Assembly: GCA_019057865.1 (NCBI GenBank)
Contig: JAHLWP010000015.1
Location: 22,225 to 86,224, forward strand
DNA from: Promethearchaeota archaeon
Lineage (GTDB): Archaea > Asgardarchaeota > Lokiarchaeia > Sigyniarchaeales > SOKP01
DNA length: 64,000 nucleotides
Reading direction: 5' to 3'
Both the position numbers and the translations under genes were made by a program. Each line of letters starts with the position of its first letter. Position 1 is the stretch's first letter. The notes below the pieces were generated by a model. The model searched no databases. It was not told the DNA's origin and saw only the letters and a program-made list of their open reading frames with translations. Shown one piece after another: positions 46,169-55,956 of the stretch.

Positions 46169-47008
46169 ATGTCTGGATTAGATCTTGATGTGATAGGTAA
46201 AAAATTTCCAGAGGTGACTTTTAAATATAATTGGAAAGATGTAGTACTTTATGCTTTAGGGATTGGGGCTCAAGTTGATGAGTTACAGTTTTTATATGAA
46301 GGGGTCTCTGGAGGATTAAAAATTTTCCCCAGTTACGCTTGTATAGTGGGAGGGGCAGGTCTTCAGCTTAATAGGCTTGGTAAAATAGCTTTTTCGCACT
46401 TTGTTCATGGGGAACAATCAATTAAGATTCATAAATCATTTTCTTCGTCAGGTGAAATAATTTGTCAAGGTGAAGTTGAAAATATCTTTGATAAAGGAAA
46501 AGCTGCTGTTATCCACATGAAAGTTTCAGGTCATAAGACAGGAGGTGAACCTATATTTGATACAAAATGGGTATTTTTTTATCTTAAGGGAGGAGGATTT
46601 GGAGGGGACCCAGGTCCTAAAACTGAACCATTAGATCCTCCTGAAGGGGTAGAACCAGATTTTAGTATATCCTATAAAACTAATGAAAATCAAGCTGCTT
46701 TGTATAGACTTAACGGAGATTTAAATCCTTTACATATAGATCCTGAATTTGCCAGTAGAAGTGGGAGATTTAAGGGACCAATCCTCCATGGATTATGTAC
46801 ATATGGTTTTGCAACACGTGCTATAATTTATGGTGCTTGTAATGGAGAGGTGGAACGATTTAAAGAATTCAAAGCACGATTTACAAGCGAAGTATATCCT
46901 GGAGAAACTCTAACCACGGAAGGCTGGAAAGATAATGGCCATTATTTAATTCAGGTTCGAACAGAAAGAGCTGTTGTTCTTGGAAACGCATATGCTATCG
47001 TAGAATGA
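46169..47008 (+). CDS. 2-enoyl-CoA hydratase 2 / MaoC-like dehydratase
   Basis: This 279-residue protein has the double hot-dog layout of eukaryotic-type hydratase 2. The catalytic motif in the C-terminal half is 'YRLNGDLNPLHIDPEFA' near residue 187, with the catalytic Asp and His, followed by 'GPILHGLCTYG'. It hydrates trans-2-enoyl-CoA to the R-3-hydroxyacyl-CoA, the opposite stereochemistry to crotonase-type hydratases. Having both types in one locus suggests more than one route through 3-hydroxyacyl-CoA. The ATG has an excellent GGTGAT site 12 nt upstream, used here as the local reference for spacing. Confidence 0.9.
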   Translation: MSGLDLDVIGKKFPEVTFKYNWKDVVLYALGIGAQVDELQFLYEGVSGGLKIFPSYACIVGGAGLQLNRLGKIAFSHFVHGEQSIKIHKSFSSSGEIICQGEVENIFDKGKAAVIHMKVSGHKTGGEPIFDTKWVFFYLKGGGFGGDPGPKTEPLDPPEGVEPDFSISYKTNENQAALYRLNGDLNPLHIDPEFASRSGRFKGPILHGLCTYGFATRAIIYGACNGEVERFKEFKARFTSEVYPGETLTTEGWKDNGHYLIQVRTERAVVLGNAYAIVE

Positions 47009-47034
47009 AATTAAAAGAATAAAAAATATTTATT

Positions 47035-48180
47035 TTAATTTTTCCGATGTGGAAGCATTCTAACCATTCTCATGCCTTCAATCATGGAAATAGCATTTTC
47101 AGGACAAAAGTAAGCACAAACTCCACAACCTATACAAAATTCCCCGATTATTTCAGCTTTATTGTCATCATTTAAGAATATTGCACTATTATGACATTTT
47201 TCGACACAAGTTCCACATCCTAAACATAAATCCAGATTAATCTGTGCTAAATAAAATGTTGCATTAACTACAGCGTTAGTTTGCACATTTCTGCTATTTG
47301 GACAACAACATGAGCAACAGTTACATATTGCTACTTCTTCTCTTGAAATATCTGAATGCAAATGATAAGCCTTATGAACTAATCCATCTTGTTCAGACTG
47401 TTTTAATATTTGCAGTGCTTCTTCCTTGGTTACTTTTCTAGCAAATCCTTGAGTTGATGTATGTCTAGCACTTTTTCCTAATGTAACGCAATTTTCTCTT
47501 ATATCTGTAGTTTTACACGGATCTCCTAGCATATCTTTATGTTGACGGCAAAAGCAATTGCCTACTGCAATATCATCGAATTTATCGATAATTTCTTTTA
47601 CTGTTTGAACTGGTAAAACCATTTCTGTAGGGACTTCTAATTTTTTTTCAACAATTATTTCAATTTCATCGCCTTCTTCATTAATTAAATGAGGTACTGT
47701 TCTATCTAATGGTAACCTCTTTTCTATAGAAGAGGCAATAAAATCATAATTATTTTGAACTGAAGTCTCTACTTCTTCATCAAGTTTAGCATAGAGAGTT
47801 GCTAATTTACTAAACTCTTGTGTATTTTCAAGTTTTTTCATAAAAGTATACTCAAACTGCCTTGCAATTGGTAACAACCGATAAACCATTAAACCTGTGC
47901 GACTAGGTTGATTAAAAATCACACCTTTCTTTGCCAGAGCATCAACCTTTTGCAAAATGTCTTCCTCAGGTAAGCCACAACTAGCTTTTAACTGTTCCAT
48001 TGTCTGAGAACTGTTTTTCTCAAAAGCCATAATAAAGTCTAAGTTTTCCTCTTTTATGTTATGCTTTAATATTTCAATTAGTGTGTCGGTTACAAGATAA
48101 GGGAACTGTCCAGCTTTATTAATTATGTTTGCTGCTTTCCTATATTTCATATCTATATTTTTATCTTTTACTTTCGACAT
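47035..48180 (-). CDS. winged-helix and Fe-S cluster protein
   Basis: The 381-residue protein begins with a helical, winged-helix-like region (about 55-105), followed by a helical linker, then a cysteine-rich part. 'VGNCFCRQHKDMLGDPCK' and 'CNCCSCCCPN' supply up to nine Cys residues, and two ferredoxin [4Fe-4S] motifs end the protein ('CLGCGTCVEKC' and 'CIGCGVCAYFCP'). Proteins of this kind occur next to anaerobic acyl-CoA pathways in several phyla, but their role is not settled. It may transfer electrons from acyl-CoA oxidation or act as a redox-sensing regulator. It is convergent with the hydratase gene. Confidence 0.75.
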   Translation of the reverse strand: MSKVKDKNIDMKYRKAANIINKAGQFPYLVTDTLIEILKHNIKEENLDFIMAFEKNSSQTMEQLKASCGLPEEDILQKVDALAKKGVIFNQPSRTGLMVYRLLPIARQFEYTFMKKLENTQEFSKLATLYAKLDEEVETSVQNNYDFIASSIEKRLPLDRTVPHLINEEGDEIEIIVEKKLEVPTEMVLPVQTVKEIIDKFDDIAVGNCFCRQHKDMLGDPCKTTDIRENCVTLGKSARHTSTQGFARKVTKEEALQILKQSEQDGLVHKAYHLHSDISREEVAICNCCSCCCPNSRNVQTNAVVNATFYLAQINLDLCLGCGTCVEKCHNSAIFLNDDNKAEIIGEFCIGCGVCAYFCPENAISMIEGMRMVRMLPHRKN

Positions 48181-48471
48181 ATTCTTTCAATTTTTTCTTT
48201 GATATTTTTTCATAAAGTAAAATAATGTTAAATTAAATATATTCATAACCTTCTTTTTGGTATTGGAGGATTATAATATATTAACGGGTTCTGTTCCCTC
48301 TTCAAGCTTAAGTTGAAAAAGTTTCTTCTTAGAAAACTTCCTAAAGGTCCTAATACTGAATTTTTTAAAAGAAGAATGGGAAAATGAAAAATCAAGAAAT
48401 AGAACTTGGGATGCCAAAATAAGAGATTTTATAAAATAAGAATAACTATAAAAAAATTTTATAATAGAAAT

Positions 48472-49527
48472 TTAAATTAATTGTTGTACAAATTGACCAA
48501 TTTTTCTCATAGCATCTTCTGATTCTGGTAAGTCAAACTGTTGAAATACATGTAATGTATCATTCCAAACTTGCATAGTTATATCAACACCAAACTTTTT
48601 AGCACAATCTAAAAACCTTTTTGAATCATCAAAGAGCATTTCACTGGCACTCACTTGAAGTAAAATTGGAGGTAATCCTGTTAAATCTGCATAGAGTGGT
48701 GAAACTGAAGGATCAAATGGATCAATTCCTGCGAGATGAGATTCAATCCACCAGAAGTACCCTACATTTGCTAAGATAGGATCAGTGGAACTATTTATGA
48801 TACGAGATTCACCAGATTGTGCCATATCAGTGGAAGTTGAAATACAAATACACCCCGCAGGTAAAGGTAATCCCTCATCTCGTATTTTCAGGAGTGTTAA
48901 AAGCGCTAAATAACCTCCAGCAGACTCTCCCGCAATGATAATATTTTGAGGTTTGATTCCATTTGATCTTAACCAATTATATGAAATAATACAGTCTTCT
49001 AACGCTGCAGGATGTGGATGTTCCGGTGCTAGACGATAATTTATACTTAAAACACGCATTTTTGTAACAATCCCTAATTTAGCAGTAAGAACTTTAATAT
49101 AATCAATAGAGCCTAAAATATGACCTCCACCATGGAAGAATAAAAAAATTTTATCTTTAACTGCTCCAAGAACGGTTTGCCATTCAGCTGGCACACCACC
49201 AGCATCCACGGATTCTATTTTTAATCCTTCTAAGATAGGATTTCCTTTTTGAAATAATTTCTCTCTGTACTCAACAGCAAAGCGATGTTGCTTTGCTAAA
49301 AAAATCATTTCTTCATATGTTAACTTACCTCCTACATCTTCTCCTCTAAGCCAACGAACATTTAATTCTGAGACTTTATTCCAGAGAGTTTGAAATTTAG
49401 AAATTAGTTCCTCATTATCTTTGAAGTATTCTGTAAAAGCTTGATTTCGCAATCTTTCTCGCTTATCCATAATCTTGAGGATTTCAGGACGTATTTTTGA
49501 CTTATCCCATACAGACATTTTCTTCAC
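48472..49527 (-). CDS. HSL-family alpha/beta hydrolase (carboxylesterase)
   Basis: The 351-residue enzyme carries the oxyanion motif 'FFHGGGHILGS' and the nucleophile elbow 'GESAGGYLAL' of hormone-sensitive-lipase-family esterases. The acid and His lie in 'SEMLFDDS' and 'TLHVFQQF' near the C-terminus. It cleaves carboxylic esters, probably short to medium chain, and so would release fatty acids for the acyl-CoA synthetase encoded just upstream in the same direction, 14 bases away. It has no signal peptide, so it is cytosolic. Confidence 0.9.
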   Translation of the reverse strand: MKKMSVWDKSKIRPEILKIMDKRERLRNQAFTEYFKDNEELISKFQTLWNKVSELNVRWLRGEDVGGKLTYEEMIFLAKQHRFAVEYREKLFQKGNPILEGLKIESVDAGGVPAEWQTVLGAVKDKIFLFFHGGGHILGSIDYIKVLTAKLGIVTKMRVLSINYRLAPEHPHPAALEDCIISYNWLRSNGIKPQNIIIAGESAGGYLALLTLLKIRDEGLPLPAGCICISTSTDMAQSGESRIINSSTDPILANVGYFWWIESHLAGIDPFDPSVSPLYADLTGLPPILLQVSASEMLFDDSKRFLDCAKKFGVDITMQVWNDTLHVFQQFDLPESEDAMRKIGQFVQQLI

Positions 49528-49541
49528 AACATAGAAAAATC

Positions 49542-51203
49542 TTATTTTTTCGTGTAAATATCACAATATTCCATTCGGATAGTTTTTTTATTAAGCTTAC
49601 CAACACTGGTTCTTGGAATTGTATCTACGAACAATATTTCATCTGGTAATTGCCATTTGGAAAATTTATTAGACAGATGTTTATGAATTTCTTCCTTACT
49701 CACAGATTTAAATTCTTCCCGCAGAACCACTAAAGCTAAAGGTCTTTCATCCCATTTTGGATGTGGAATCCCAACAACAGCCGCCTCAAGAACCCCTGGA
49801 TGTGATATTAAAGAGTTCTCCATATCTATGGAACTGATCCATTCACCGCCACTCTTGATAACATCCTTGATTCTATCTGTTATCTTGAGATACCCCTCGG
49901 AATCAAGGGATCCAGCATCTCCAGTTTTAAAATATCCATCTTCAGTAAAACTTTCTTTTGTTTCTGGTGCGTTATAATAACTCCTAGTTATCCAAGGTCC
50001 TCGTAGAAGAATTTCTCCAGAAGAATTTCCATCTTGAGGAAGTTCAATGCCGTTCTCATCTACTATTATTATATCTAATCCTGACACAATAGTTCCTTGT
50101 TTCTTCTTAAGATTCCAAAGTTCTACTTCTGAGAGTTCCTCCTCAAGCCAAGGTTTTAATATATTTAATGTAGTTATTGCCATAGCTTCTGTAGAACCAT
50201 AAGAATGAATGATTTCACCTCCGGTTTCATCCCTAAATCCGCGCATCAAAGCAATTGGAGGTTCAGATCCCCCACATATCAAACGAGCACCTGTAAGATC
50301 TGGTTTTTGTTCCATTTTCCTTATAAATTCAAGCATCGTCATGAACACAGCAGGTACTGCACCAGAAACAGATACTCTTTCTTGGACCATAATACTTGTA
50401 AGTTCTTCAAGATCATCCAAAGACCATCGTCCAGAAAAAACAAGTTTAGCACCGACATAAGTTGCTGCTTGTGGTTTACTCCACCCGAGCACATGGAACA
50501 TCGGAACCATTTGGAATACAACATCATTAACATTCATGCTGAATTGAGCAGCAAACATCATTGCTTGAATATATGTATTACGGTGTGAATAATAAACTCC
50601 TTTAGGCTTTCCAGTAGTGCCTGTTGTATAACAAGCAGCATACGCTGAATTTTCATCTAGATTAGGCCATTCATATTTTGGTGATGCTTTACTTAAGAGA
50701 TCTTCATAACTATAAATTGGACTGAGCTTTGTCTCTATTTCATTTATATTTTTATCGGTTATGATAATATAAGCTTTAACTTTTTTACACAATGGAGCAA
50801 TAGTCTCGGCTATTTGGATTAAATCTTCATCAACTATAATAAAACTCGCACCAGAGTGATTTACCACATATGCTAAATCTTGTTTAGCAAGACGCATATT
50901 CATCGATACCATAACAGCTCCTATTCCAGGAAGTCCATAATATATTTCAAAATGTTGATACGTATTCCATGCTAAGACTCCTACTCTATCGCCTATTTTT
51001 ACGCCAATTGACTCTAAAGAATTAGCTAATTGTTGCATTCTTTCATATGAGTCCCTATAACTATATCGGAATAAATTTCCATCCAAATTCCTGCTAACTA
51101 TTTCTTGTCTACTAAAATTTCTTACGGCATGTTTAATCAGACTTATAACATTAAGTTGATAATTACCATTAGATTCCGCAGGAAATCCTTTAATTGTTTT
51201 CAT
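49542..51203 (-). CDS. AMP-forming acyl-CoA synthetase
   Basis: This 553-residue enzyme activates a carboxylic acid, probably a medium- or long-chain fatty acid, to its CoA thioester with ATP. It shows the P-loop-like 'YTTGTTGKPKGVYYSH' near residue 195, 'YGSTEA' near 335, 'YFKTGDAGSLDSEGYLKITDR' near 430, and the C-terminal catalytic Lys in 'IPRTSVGKLNKK'. It follows closely a putative esterase, so the pair can convert esters to acyl-CoA. It lies divergently from the SCP2-like gene at 51430, which may carry the lipid product. Confidence 0.93.
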   Translation of the reverse strand: MKTIKGFPAESNGNYQLNVISLIKHAVRNFSRQEIVSRNLDGNLFRYSYRDSYERMQQLANSLESIGVKIGDRVGVLAWNTYQHFEIYYGLPGIGAVMVSMNMRLAKQDLAYVVNHSGASFIIVDEDLIQIAETIAPLCKKVKAYIIITDKNINEIETKLSPIYSYEDLLSKASPKYEWPNLDENSAYAACYTTGTTGKPKGVYYSHRNTYIQAMMFAAQFSMNVNDVVFQMVPMFHVLGWSKPQAATYVGAKLVFSGRWSLDDLEELTSIMVQERVSVSGAVPAVFMTMLEFIRKMEQKPDLTGARLICGGSEPPIALMRGFRDETGGEIIHSYGSTEAMAITTLNILKPWLEEELSEVELWNLKKKQGTIVSGLDIIIVDENGIELPQDGNSSGEILLRGPWITRSYYNAPETKESFTEDGYFKTGDAGSLDSEGYLKITDRIKDVIKSGGEWISSIDMENSLISHPGVLEAAVVGIPHPKWDERPLALVVLREEFKSVSKEEIHKHLSNKFSKWQLPDEILFVDTIPRTSVGKLNKKTIRMEYCDIYTKK

Positions 51204-51429
51204 AATTTTTCCTTTATAATGATTTTATCATTAATTTCAATATTGAATTTGATAAGTTAATATAATTTATCCTATTATCATTAATTTATTAAAAATTACA
51301 ATTTAGTAATACAAAATAATGATGATAAAGAAAAAAAAAAAATAAAATTTTATAATTAGATAACATAAAATAAATCATCAATAAAATAATTTTAATAAAA
51401 TATAAGAAAGAAGTAGGTTGAAATTTAAA

Positions 51430-51855
51430 ATGGTTGATGAAAGTTTAATTAAAGAATTAAAAGAATTAAGAGAAAAAGGCCCAAAGCAACCTTCAGATGC
51501 TCTTAAAACCTATGAGTTTGTAAAACAATTTGCTGAAGAAAACGAAGAATTAAAGGAAGAATTAGAAGATATCGATCCTATGGTTGTTCAACTAGTAATT
51601 ACTGATGTAGATTATAAATATTGGGTTAAAATTGGGGAAGGTAAGTTAGATTATGGTGAAGGTGAGGGTGAAGATCCAAGTGTTACCATGTCAGCAACTG
51701 GAGCAACGTGGACAGGATTAACCTCAGGTGAAATTGATTCGACTTCAGCATACATGTCTGGGGATCTTGTTATAGAAGGTAATCTTCAAGATGCAATTGC
51801 ATATGGTGAGGTCCTGGGATTAGCACAGGAATTAGGCGCAGATTATTTTGAGTAA
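51430..51855 (+). CDS. SCP2-like sterol/acyl-CoA-binding protein
   Basis: The protein of about 141 residues has the SCP2 fold order: helix, strands around 'VVQLVITDVDYKYWVKI', then 'VTMSATGATWTGLTSGEID' and the C-terminal 'MSGDLVIEGNLQDAIAYGEVL'. SCP2 proteins bind fatty-acyl chains or acyl-CoA and carry them to enzymes. The gene is divergent from the acyl-CoA synthetase, which fits. TTG 51418 opens the frame, but ATG 51430 with an AGGTTGA leader is preferred. A T-rich terminator follows. The protein is very acidic. Confidence 0.85.
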   Translation: MVDESLIKELKELREKGPKQPSDALKTYEFVKQFAEENEELKEELEDIDPMVVQLVITDVDYKYWVKIGEGKLDYGEGEGEDPSVTMSATGATWTGLTSGEIDSTSAYMSGDLVIEGNLQDAIAYGEVLGLAQELGADYFE

Positions 51856-51890
51856 AAATATAAGCATTATTAAAAAATTTTTTAAATATC

Positions 51891-51905
51891 TTTTTCTTTT
51901 CTTTT
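51891..51905 (+). terminator. T-rich terminator after the SCP2-like gene
   Basis: A T-rich run lies 35 bases after the stop, immediately following an A-T hairpin-like stretch, and just before the convergent end of pyrG. It is a plausible archaeal T-tract terminator for the plus-strand transcript. Confidence 0.4.
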
Positions 51906-51911
51906 GAAGTC

Positions 51912-53591
51912 TTATTTTGACTTAATACAAGCAATACATGCTTTTATGAATTCAAAATAAAGAGGAGAAGGTTTATAAGGTCTAGATTTAAATTCTGGAT
52001 GAAATTGGACGCCGACAATCCAATGGTCTTTCCTATTTAATTCTATACTGTTAATTATTTTTCCAGATTTATCCCGACTAGAGACTAATAGACCTTTATT
52101 TTTCGCTTCTTCAGTTATGAATCGTTCTTGTATGTGATATCTATGTCTAAATCTTTCAAATATCTCTTTTTGTTTATAAGCATTATATAGTTTGGTGTCC
52201 TTTTCAACAATAATTTTTTGAGCTCCAAGCCTCATAGTACCTCCTTTTTCAGAAATTTCTTTCTGACTTTCTAAAAGATCCACTACTGGATAGGGCGTTT
52301 TAGAGTCAATTTCTGTTGAATTTGCTCTATTCAAACCAAGATATTTTCTACAGAAAGCTATGTAGAATAATTGTGCCCCAAAGCATATTCCAAGAAAAGG
52401 GATTTTATTTTCCATAGCATATTCAGCAGATTTTATCATTCCTTCTACAGCTCTTTCCCCAAAGCCAGGTGTGAGTAAAATCCCATCACAATCTTTTAAC
52501 TGTTCTTCAATTTTTGTATTTTCATCAATATTTATCATTTTTAATTCTGTCTTATATCCTTGATGTGCAGCAGCATCTTCTATAGCAACGTTTATGGATA
52601 TGTAAGAATCAGAAATATTAAAATACTTACCAGGCATTCCGATTCTAATGTTCTTTTTAGCATCTTTGAATAATTCAACCATTTTTACCCATTCTGAGTA
52701 GTTGGTTACCTCATTATAGGACACTAATTTTGCTTTTAAATCTATAAGCTCACAGATCAAATCACCTAAACCTTGCTCTTCAAATAATAGAGGTAGTTCA
52801 TATACAACTTCTAAATCCGGATTTGATATCACAGCATTTTCAGGTACGTTAGAGTATAAGGAAATTTTTCTTTTAATATCATGATCTAAGGGTTTTTCAC
52901 TTCTGCCTATTATTATATCAGGCTGTAATCCTAGACTTTGTAGCATTTTGACAGAATGTTGTGTTGGTTTTGATTTTTGTTGTCCTACAGCACGAGAATA
53001 AGGTATAAGAGTCACATGGACAAATGCAGTGCGCTTAGGGTATTCTAACTTTATTTGCCTGAATGCTTCCAAAAAGATACTTGACTCTAAATCACCCACA
53101 GTTCCTCCACATTCAATTAATAAAACATCTAATTCTTCGTATTCTGCAATTTCCATTAACCTTTCTTTTATGATGTCTGTTACATGAGGGATCAATTGAA
53201 CTGTTTTGCCTAAAAACCTTCCCTTCCTTTCACTCAGGATTGTGGAGAGATAGATTTGTCCAGAGGTTATATTGTGTGAAGGATGCATTTCAATTCCTAG
53301 AATTCTGGAATATGTACCAAAATCTTGATCTATTTCTGAAATTCTATAAGATCTTTCATCAGATTCAAGAACAGGCTGAAAATCCCAGACATCCTCCGTA
53401 ATAAAGCATTCACCATGCTCAATAGGATTAAGTGTGCCTGGATCTACATTTAAGTAAGGGTCTATTTTAACTACTGATACTTTGAAACCCCGAAATTGAA
53501 GAACTTTTCCAATACTTGCAGTGGCAACACCTTTACCTATACCTGACATAACTCCGCCTGTTACAAATACAAACTTGCACATAGAGCTCAT
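51912..53591 (-). CDS. pyrG: CTP synthase
   Basis: This enzyme converts UTP to CTP with glutamine and ATP. The N-terminal synthetase domain has 'TGGVMSGIGKGVATASIG' near residue 10 and 'DPYLNVDPGT'. The C-terminal glutaminase domain keeps the nucleophile in 'GICFG' (around residue 400) and the His-Glu pair in 'FHPEFKSRP'. Length (559) is normal, with a slightly longer insert near residue 450. Intact catalytic residues here, as in GuaA, show that the CarA changes are specific to that subunit. It is a housekeeping gene placed within the acyl-CoA region. Confidence 0.96.
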   Translation of the reverse strand: MSSMCKFVFVTGGVMSGIGKGVATASIGKVLQFRGFKVSVVKIDPYLNVDPGTLNPIEHGECFITEDVWDFQPVLESDERSYRISEIDQDFGTYSRILGIEMHPSHNITSGQIYLSTILSERKGRFLGKTVQLIPHVTDIIKERLMEIAEYEELDVLLIECGGTVGDLESSIFLEAFRQIKLEYPKRTAFVHVTLIPYSRAVGQQKSKPTQHSVKMLQSLGLQPDIIIGRSEKPLDHDIKRKISLYSNVPENAVISNPDLEVVYELPLLFEEQGLGDLICELIDLKAKLVSYNEVTNYSEWVKMVELFKDAKKNIRIGMPGKYFNISDSYISINVAIEDAAAHQGYKTELKMINIDENTKIEEQLKDCDGILLTPGFGERAVEGMIKSAEYAMENKIPFLGICFGAQLFYIAFCRKYLGLNRANSTEIDSKTPYPVVDLLESQKEISEKGGTMRLGAQKIIVEKDTKLYNAYKQKEIFERFRHRYHIQERFITEEAKNKGLLVSSRDKSGKIINSIELNRKDHWIVGVQFHPEFKSRPYKPSPLYFEFIKACIACIKSK

Positions 53592-53721
53592 AATTACAAC
53601 TTTAATAATATAAATTTCTAATATAATAATTTCAAAATAAAATATTAAATATTAACCACATTTAATAAGAGTTTCGATGATAATAAAAAATAATTTTATT
53701 AATTTTATAATATCAAATAAC

Positions 53722-54543
53722 TTATTTTCCTTTAAAAACTGGCTCTCTTTTTTGAATTAATGATTTCAACGATTCTCTGAAATCATGTGTTTTAAATAAC
53801 TCTCTGAGTCCTTCATTTTCAAGATCTAAAGTTTTCAATATAATATCTTTAAAATAATCATGCATGGTTTTTTTCATTAACTTAATTGATAAGCTAGGTC
53901 CTTTTGGAGGTATTAACCGTAATACTTGTTCCCTAGAATATGGTATTAAATCTTCAGATGGTACAACCTTATTAACTAAACCAAGTTTTTCAGCTTCAAT
54001 AGCACTAATTCTTTCACCAAAGTATACAATTTCTTTTGCCTTTTGAAAGCCTACGTAAAATGGAAGTAAGAAACTAGCACTAAATTCAGCTATAACAGAA
54101 CGTTTAACGAAAGATAAACCAATCCACGCATCTTCTGCCATATAAATTAAATCAGCTCCAGCTAATGGCATTGTAAATCCTGCGCCTACCGCTAAACCAT
54201 TAATTGCTGCAATAACAGGCTTAGAAAAATTCCAAAACTTTATACACAACCTTTTTTGAGCAATGTCCATTAAATCTATATCTTTCATAATTTCTGGAGG
54301 GATAGAAGCATACATTTTCATATTAAAATAACCTCCAGAAGAGAATGCATTCGCATCAGGATTTCCTGTAATTATTAGAACTTTAGCGTTTTTGTCTTCT
54401 TCCATATCAGCTAGCACTGTTTCAATTTCTAGAAAAGTTATGTATGACATTGCATTTTTTCTTTTAGGCGTATTAAGTGTTATTGTACATATTCCATTTA
54501 TTTCCTTTTCATATGTTATGTCTTTAATATCTTCAATGTTCAT
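53722..54543 (-). CDS. crotonase superfamily protein lacking hydratase glutamates
   Basis: The 273-residue protein has the crotonase fold: oxyanion motifs 'AFSSGGYF' and 'GLAVGAGF', and the C-terminal 'REPVFKGK' typical of short-chain hydratases. At the two catalytic positions it has Thr (GAGFT) and no Glu in the region of 'WIGLSFVKR', so it cannot be a classical hydratase. A Glu in 'SVIAEF' could serve in an enoyl-CoA isomerase. It lies 43 bases downstream of the acyl-CoA dehydrogenase gene and is probably part of its operon. Its precise reaction is unassigned. Confidence 0.85.
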   Translation of the reverse strand: MNIEDIKDITYEKEINGICTITLNTPKRKNAMSYITFLEIETVLADMEEDKNAKVLIITGNPDANAFSSGGYFNMKMYASIPPEIMKDIDLMDIAQKRLCIKFWNFSKPVIAAINGLAVGAGFTMPLAGADLIYMAEDAWIGLSFVKRSVIAEFSASFLLPFYVGFQKAKEIVYFGERISAIEAEKLGLVNKVVPSEDLIPYSREQVLRLIPPKGPSLSIKLMKKTMHDYFKDIILKTLDLENEGLRELFKTHDFRESLKSLIQKREPVFKGK

Positions 54544-54586
54544 AGTTACATTTTCAACCTGCTCTTAATTAAAAATTAAATTTAAT

Positions 54587-55867
54587 TTATAATAGCTTGA
54601 ATAATCGTCTTAAAGCCAAACTCATTATGTATTGCTGTATTTGCCGTGTTCCACCTCCCATCTCCTGGATTCTTGAGATTCCTAAGAGATCATGCATCAA
54701 GGTATTATCACAAGCTCCAGCACCCCCCATGAGGTTTGCGCATTCATAACACACTCTTTCACTTAGCTTTGCTGACTGAGATTTCAATTGTGAAGCAGTT
54801 GCTACAAGTGTTAAGTTGAATTCTTTTGGAAGTGTTCCTAATTTCTCCAATTTATCATCTATAATTTGACAAATATGCAATGTTGCTAATGTTAAACTCA
54901 TTGTTTGAGCCCACTGATCTGATAAGGGAAACCCAACGCCTTGAAATTTTAATATTTCTTGATCAAATTGCTTTCTCATATTCGCATAAATTACTGCATG
55001 TGATAAGGCATTCCAAGCTTCTGCAACATTAAGAAATACAATTCCTAAACGTTCTAAATTTAATCCTTCAAATAGATGAGATCGTCCTTGTCCTGTTGGA
55101 CCTAATACATATTCTGGAGGAACTTTTAAATTCGTGAATGTTTCTTTACCGACATGCATTCTTGGAGTCCAGGGTATATTTAATCTTTCAGCTTCCCAAC
55201 CCTCCCATGATGTATCTACTAAGAATTGTGCCATTGTATTACCATTATTTTTTTCAGCAACAGCATAAATTACTGCCCAATCAGCTCTAGACCCATTAGT
55301 TTGATAAATTTTTACCCCATTGATAAGATAACTTCCATCATCCTGCTCATCACAGGTTGTTAACATATGGACAGCATCTGAACCTCTCTCTGGTTCTGTT
55401 ATACATAAACATCCTATTTTTTCTCCCATTACCATTTCTTTTAAAGCTTTTAAACGTTCATCCACATCTTCGTGATGGAGCATTATGGGATTTATAACTA
55501 ATACTGTAGCACCCATTCCCATTGCAAGTTGAGGGTCAAAGAAATCAGTAGCTAACATCCTCATGAATTCAGCGGTCATTCCAAATGGCTCAAAATTTAA
55601 ACCTAGATCATCAAAATTATGAACACGAGTAATTAAACCCTCTTTTCCAATCTCTGGTATCCAATCATAAAAATCCTCGTTATGTGTAATATTATACTTT
55701 TCTTCAAATCGGATAAAAAATTTTTGACTTTTACGTAAAAAACTAAAATGTTCTGGTTTCAATATACTCATTAGATTCGTATTTAGAAATTTATAACGGT
55801 TCTTTAAAGAGAGCTTTTCAAGTATGCTATCCTCAATACACTGAACCTTTCCTTTTTTGCCAACCAT
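54587..55867 (-). CDS. acyl-CoA dehydrogenase
   Basis: This FAD enzyme of 426 residues makes 2-enoyl-CoA. The substrate and FAD motifs are 'CLCITEPERGSDAVHML' near residue 160 and the C-terminal 'GISRIQEMGGGTRQIQQYI'. The N-terminal 60 residues are longer than usual. The flavin-binding 'MGGAGAC' segment is present. It would pass electrons to an electron-transfer flavoprotein, but no etf genes are found in this window. The gene lies between the MDR dehydrogenase and the crotonase-like gene, all on the minus strand. Confidence 0.92.
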   Translation of the reverse strand: MVGKKGKVQCIEDSILEKLSLKNRYKFLNTNLMSILKPEHFSFLRKSQKFFIRFEEKYNITHNEDFYDWIPEIGKEGLITRVHNFDDLGLNFEPFGMTAEFMRMLATDFFDPQLAMGMGATVLVINPIMLHHEDVDERLKALKEMVMGEKIGCLCITEPERGSDAVHMLTTCDEQDDGSYLINGVKIYQTNGSRADWAVIYAVAEKNNGNTMAQFLVDTSWEGWEAERLNIPWTPRMHVGKETFTNLKVPPEYVLGPTGQGRSHLFEGLNLERLGIVFLNVAEAWNALSHAVIYANMRKQFDQEILKFQGVGFPLSDQWAQTMSLTLATLHICQIIDDKLEKLGTLPKEFNLTLVATASQLKSQSAKLSERVCYECANLMGGAGACDNTLMHDLLGISRIQEMGGGTRQIQQYIMSLALRRLFKLL

Positions 55868-55956
55868 TATATTAACCCTTAGTTTATTTAAATTTTCAAT
55901 TATAAGTAGTATTAACCTAAATTCTTAAAATAATTTTAGGAATAGGAAAAAAACCT

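Noticed and set aside
48230..48471. Plus-strand frame ending in a basic tail before 48390, possibly a gene remnant.
   Set aside because: The text is lysine/phenylalanine-rich and matches no family; too weak to call a pseudogene.
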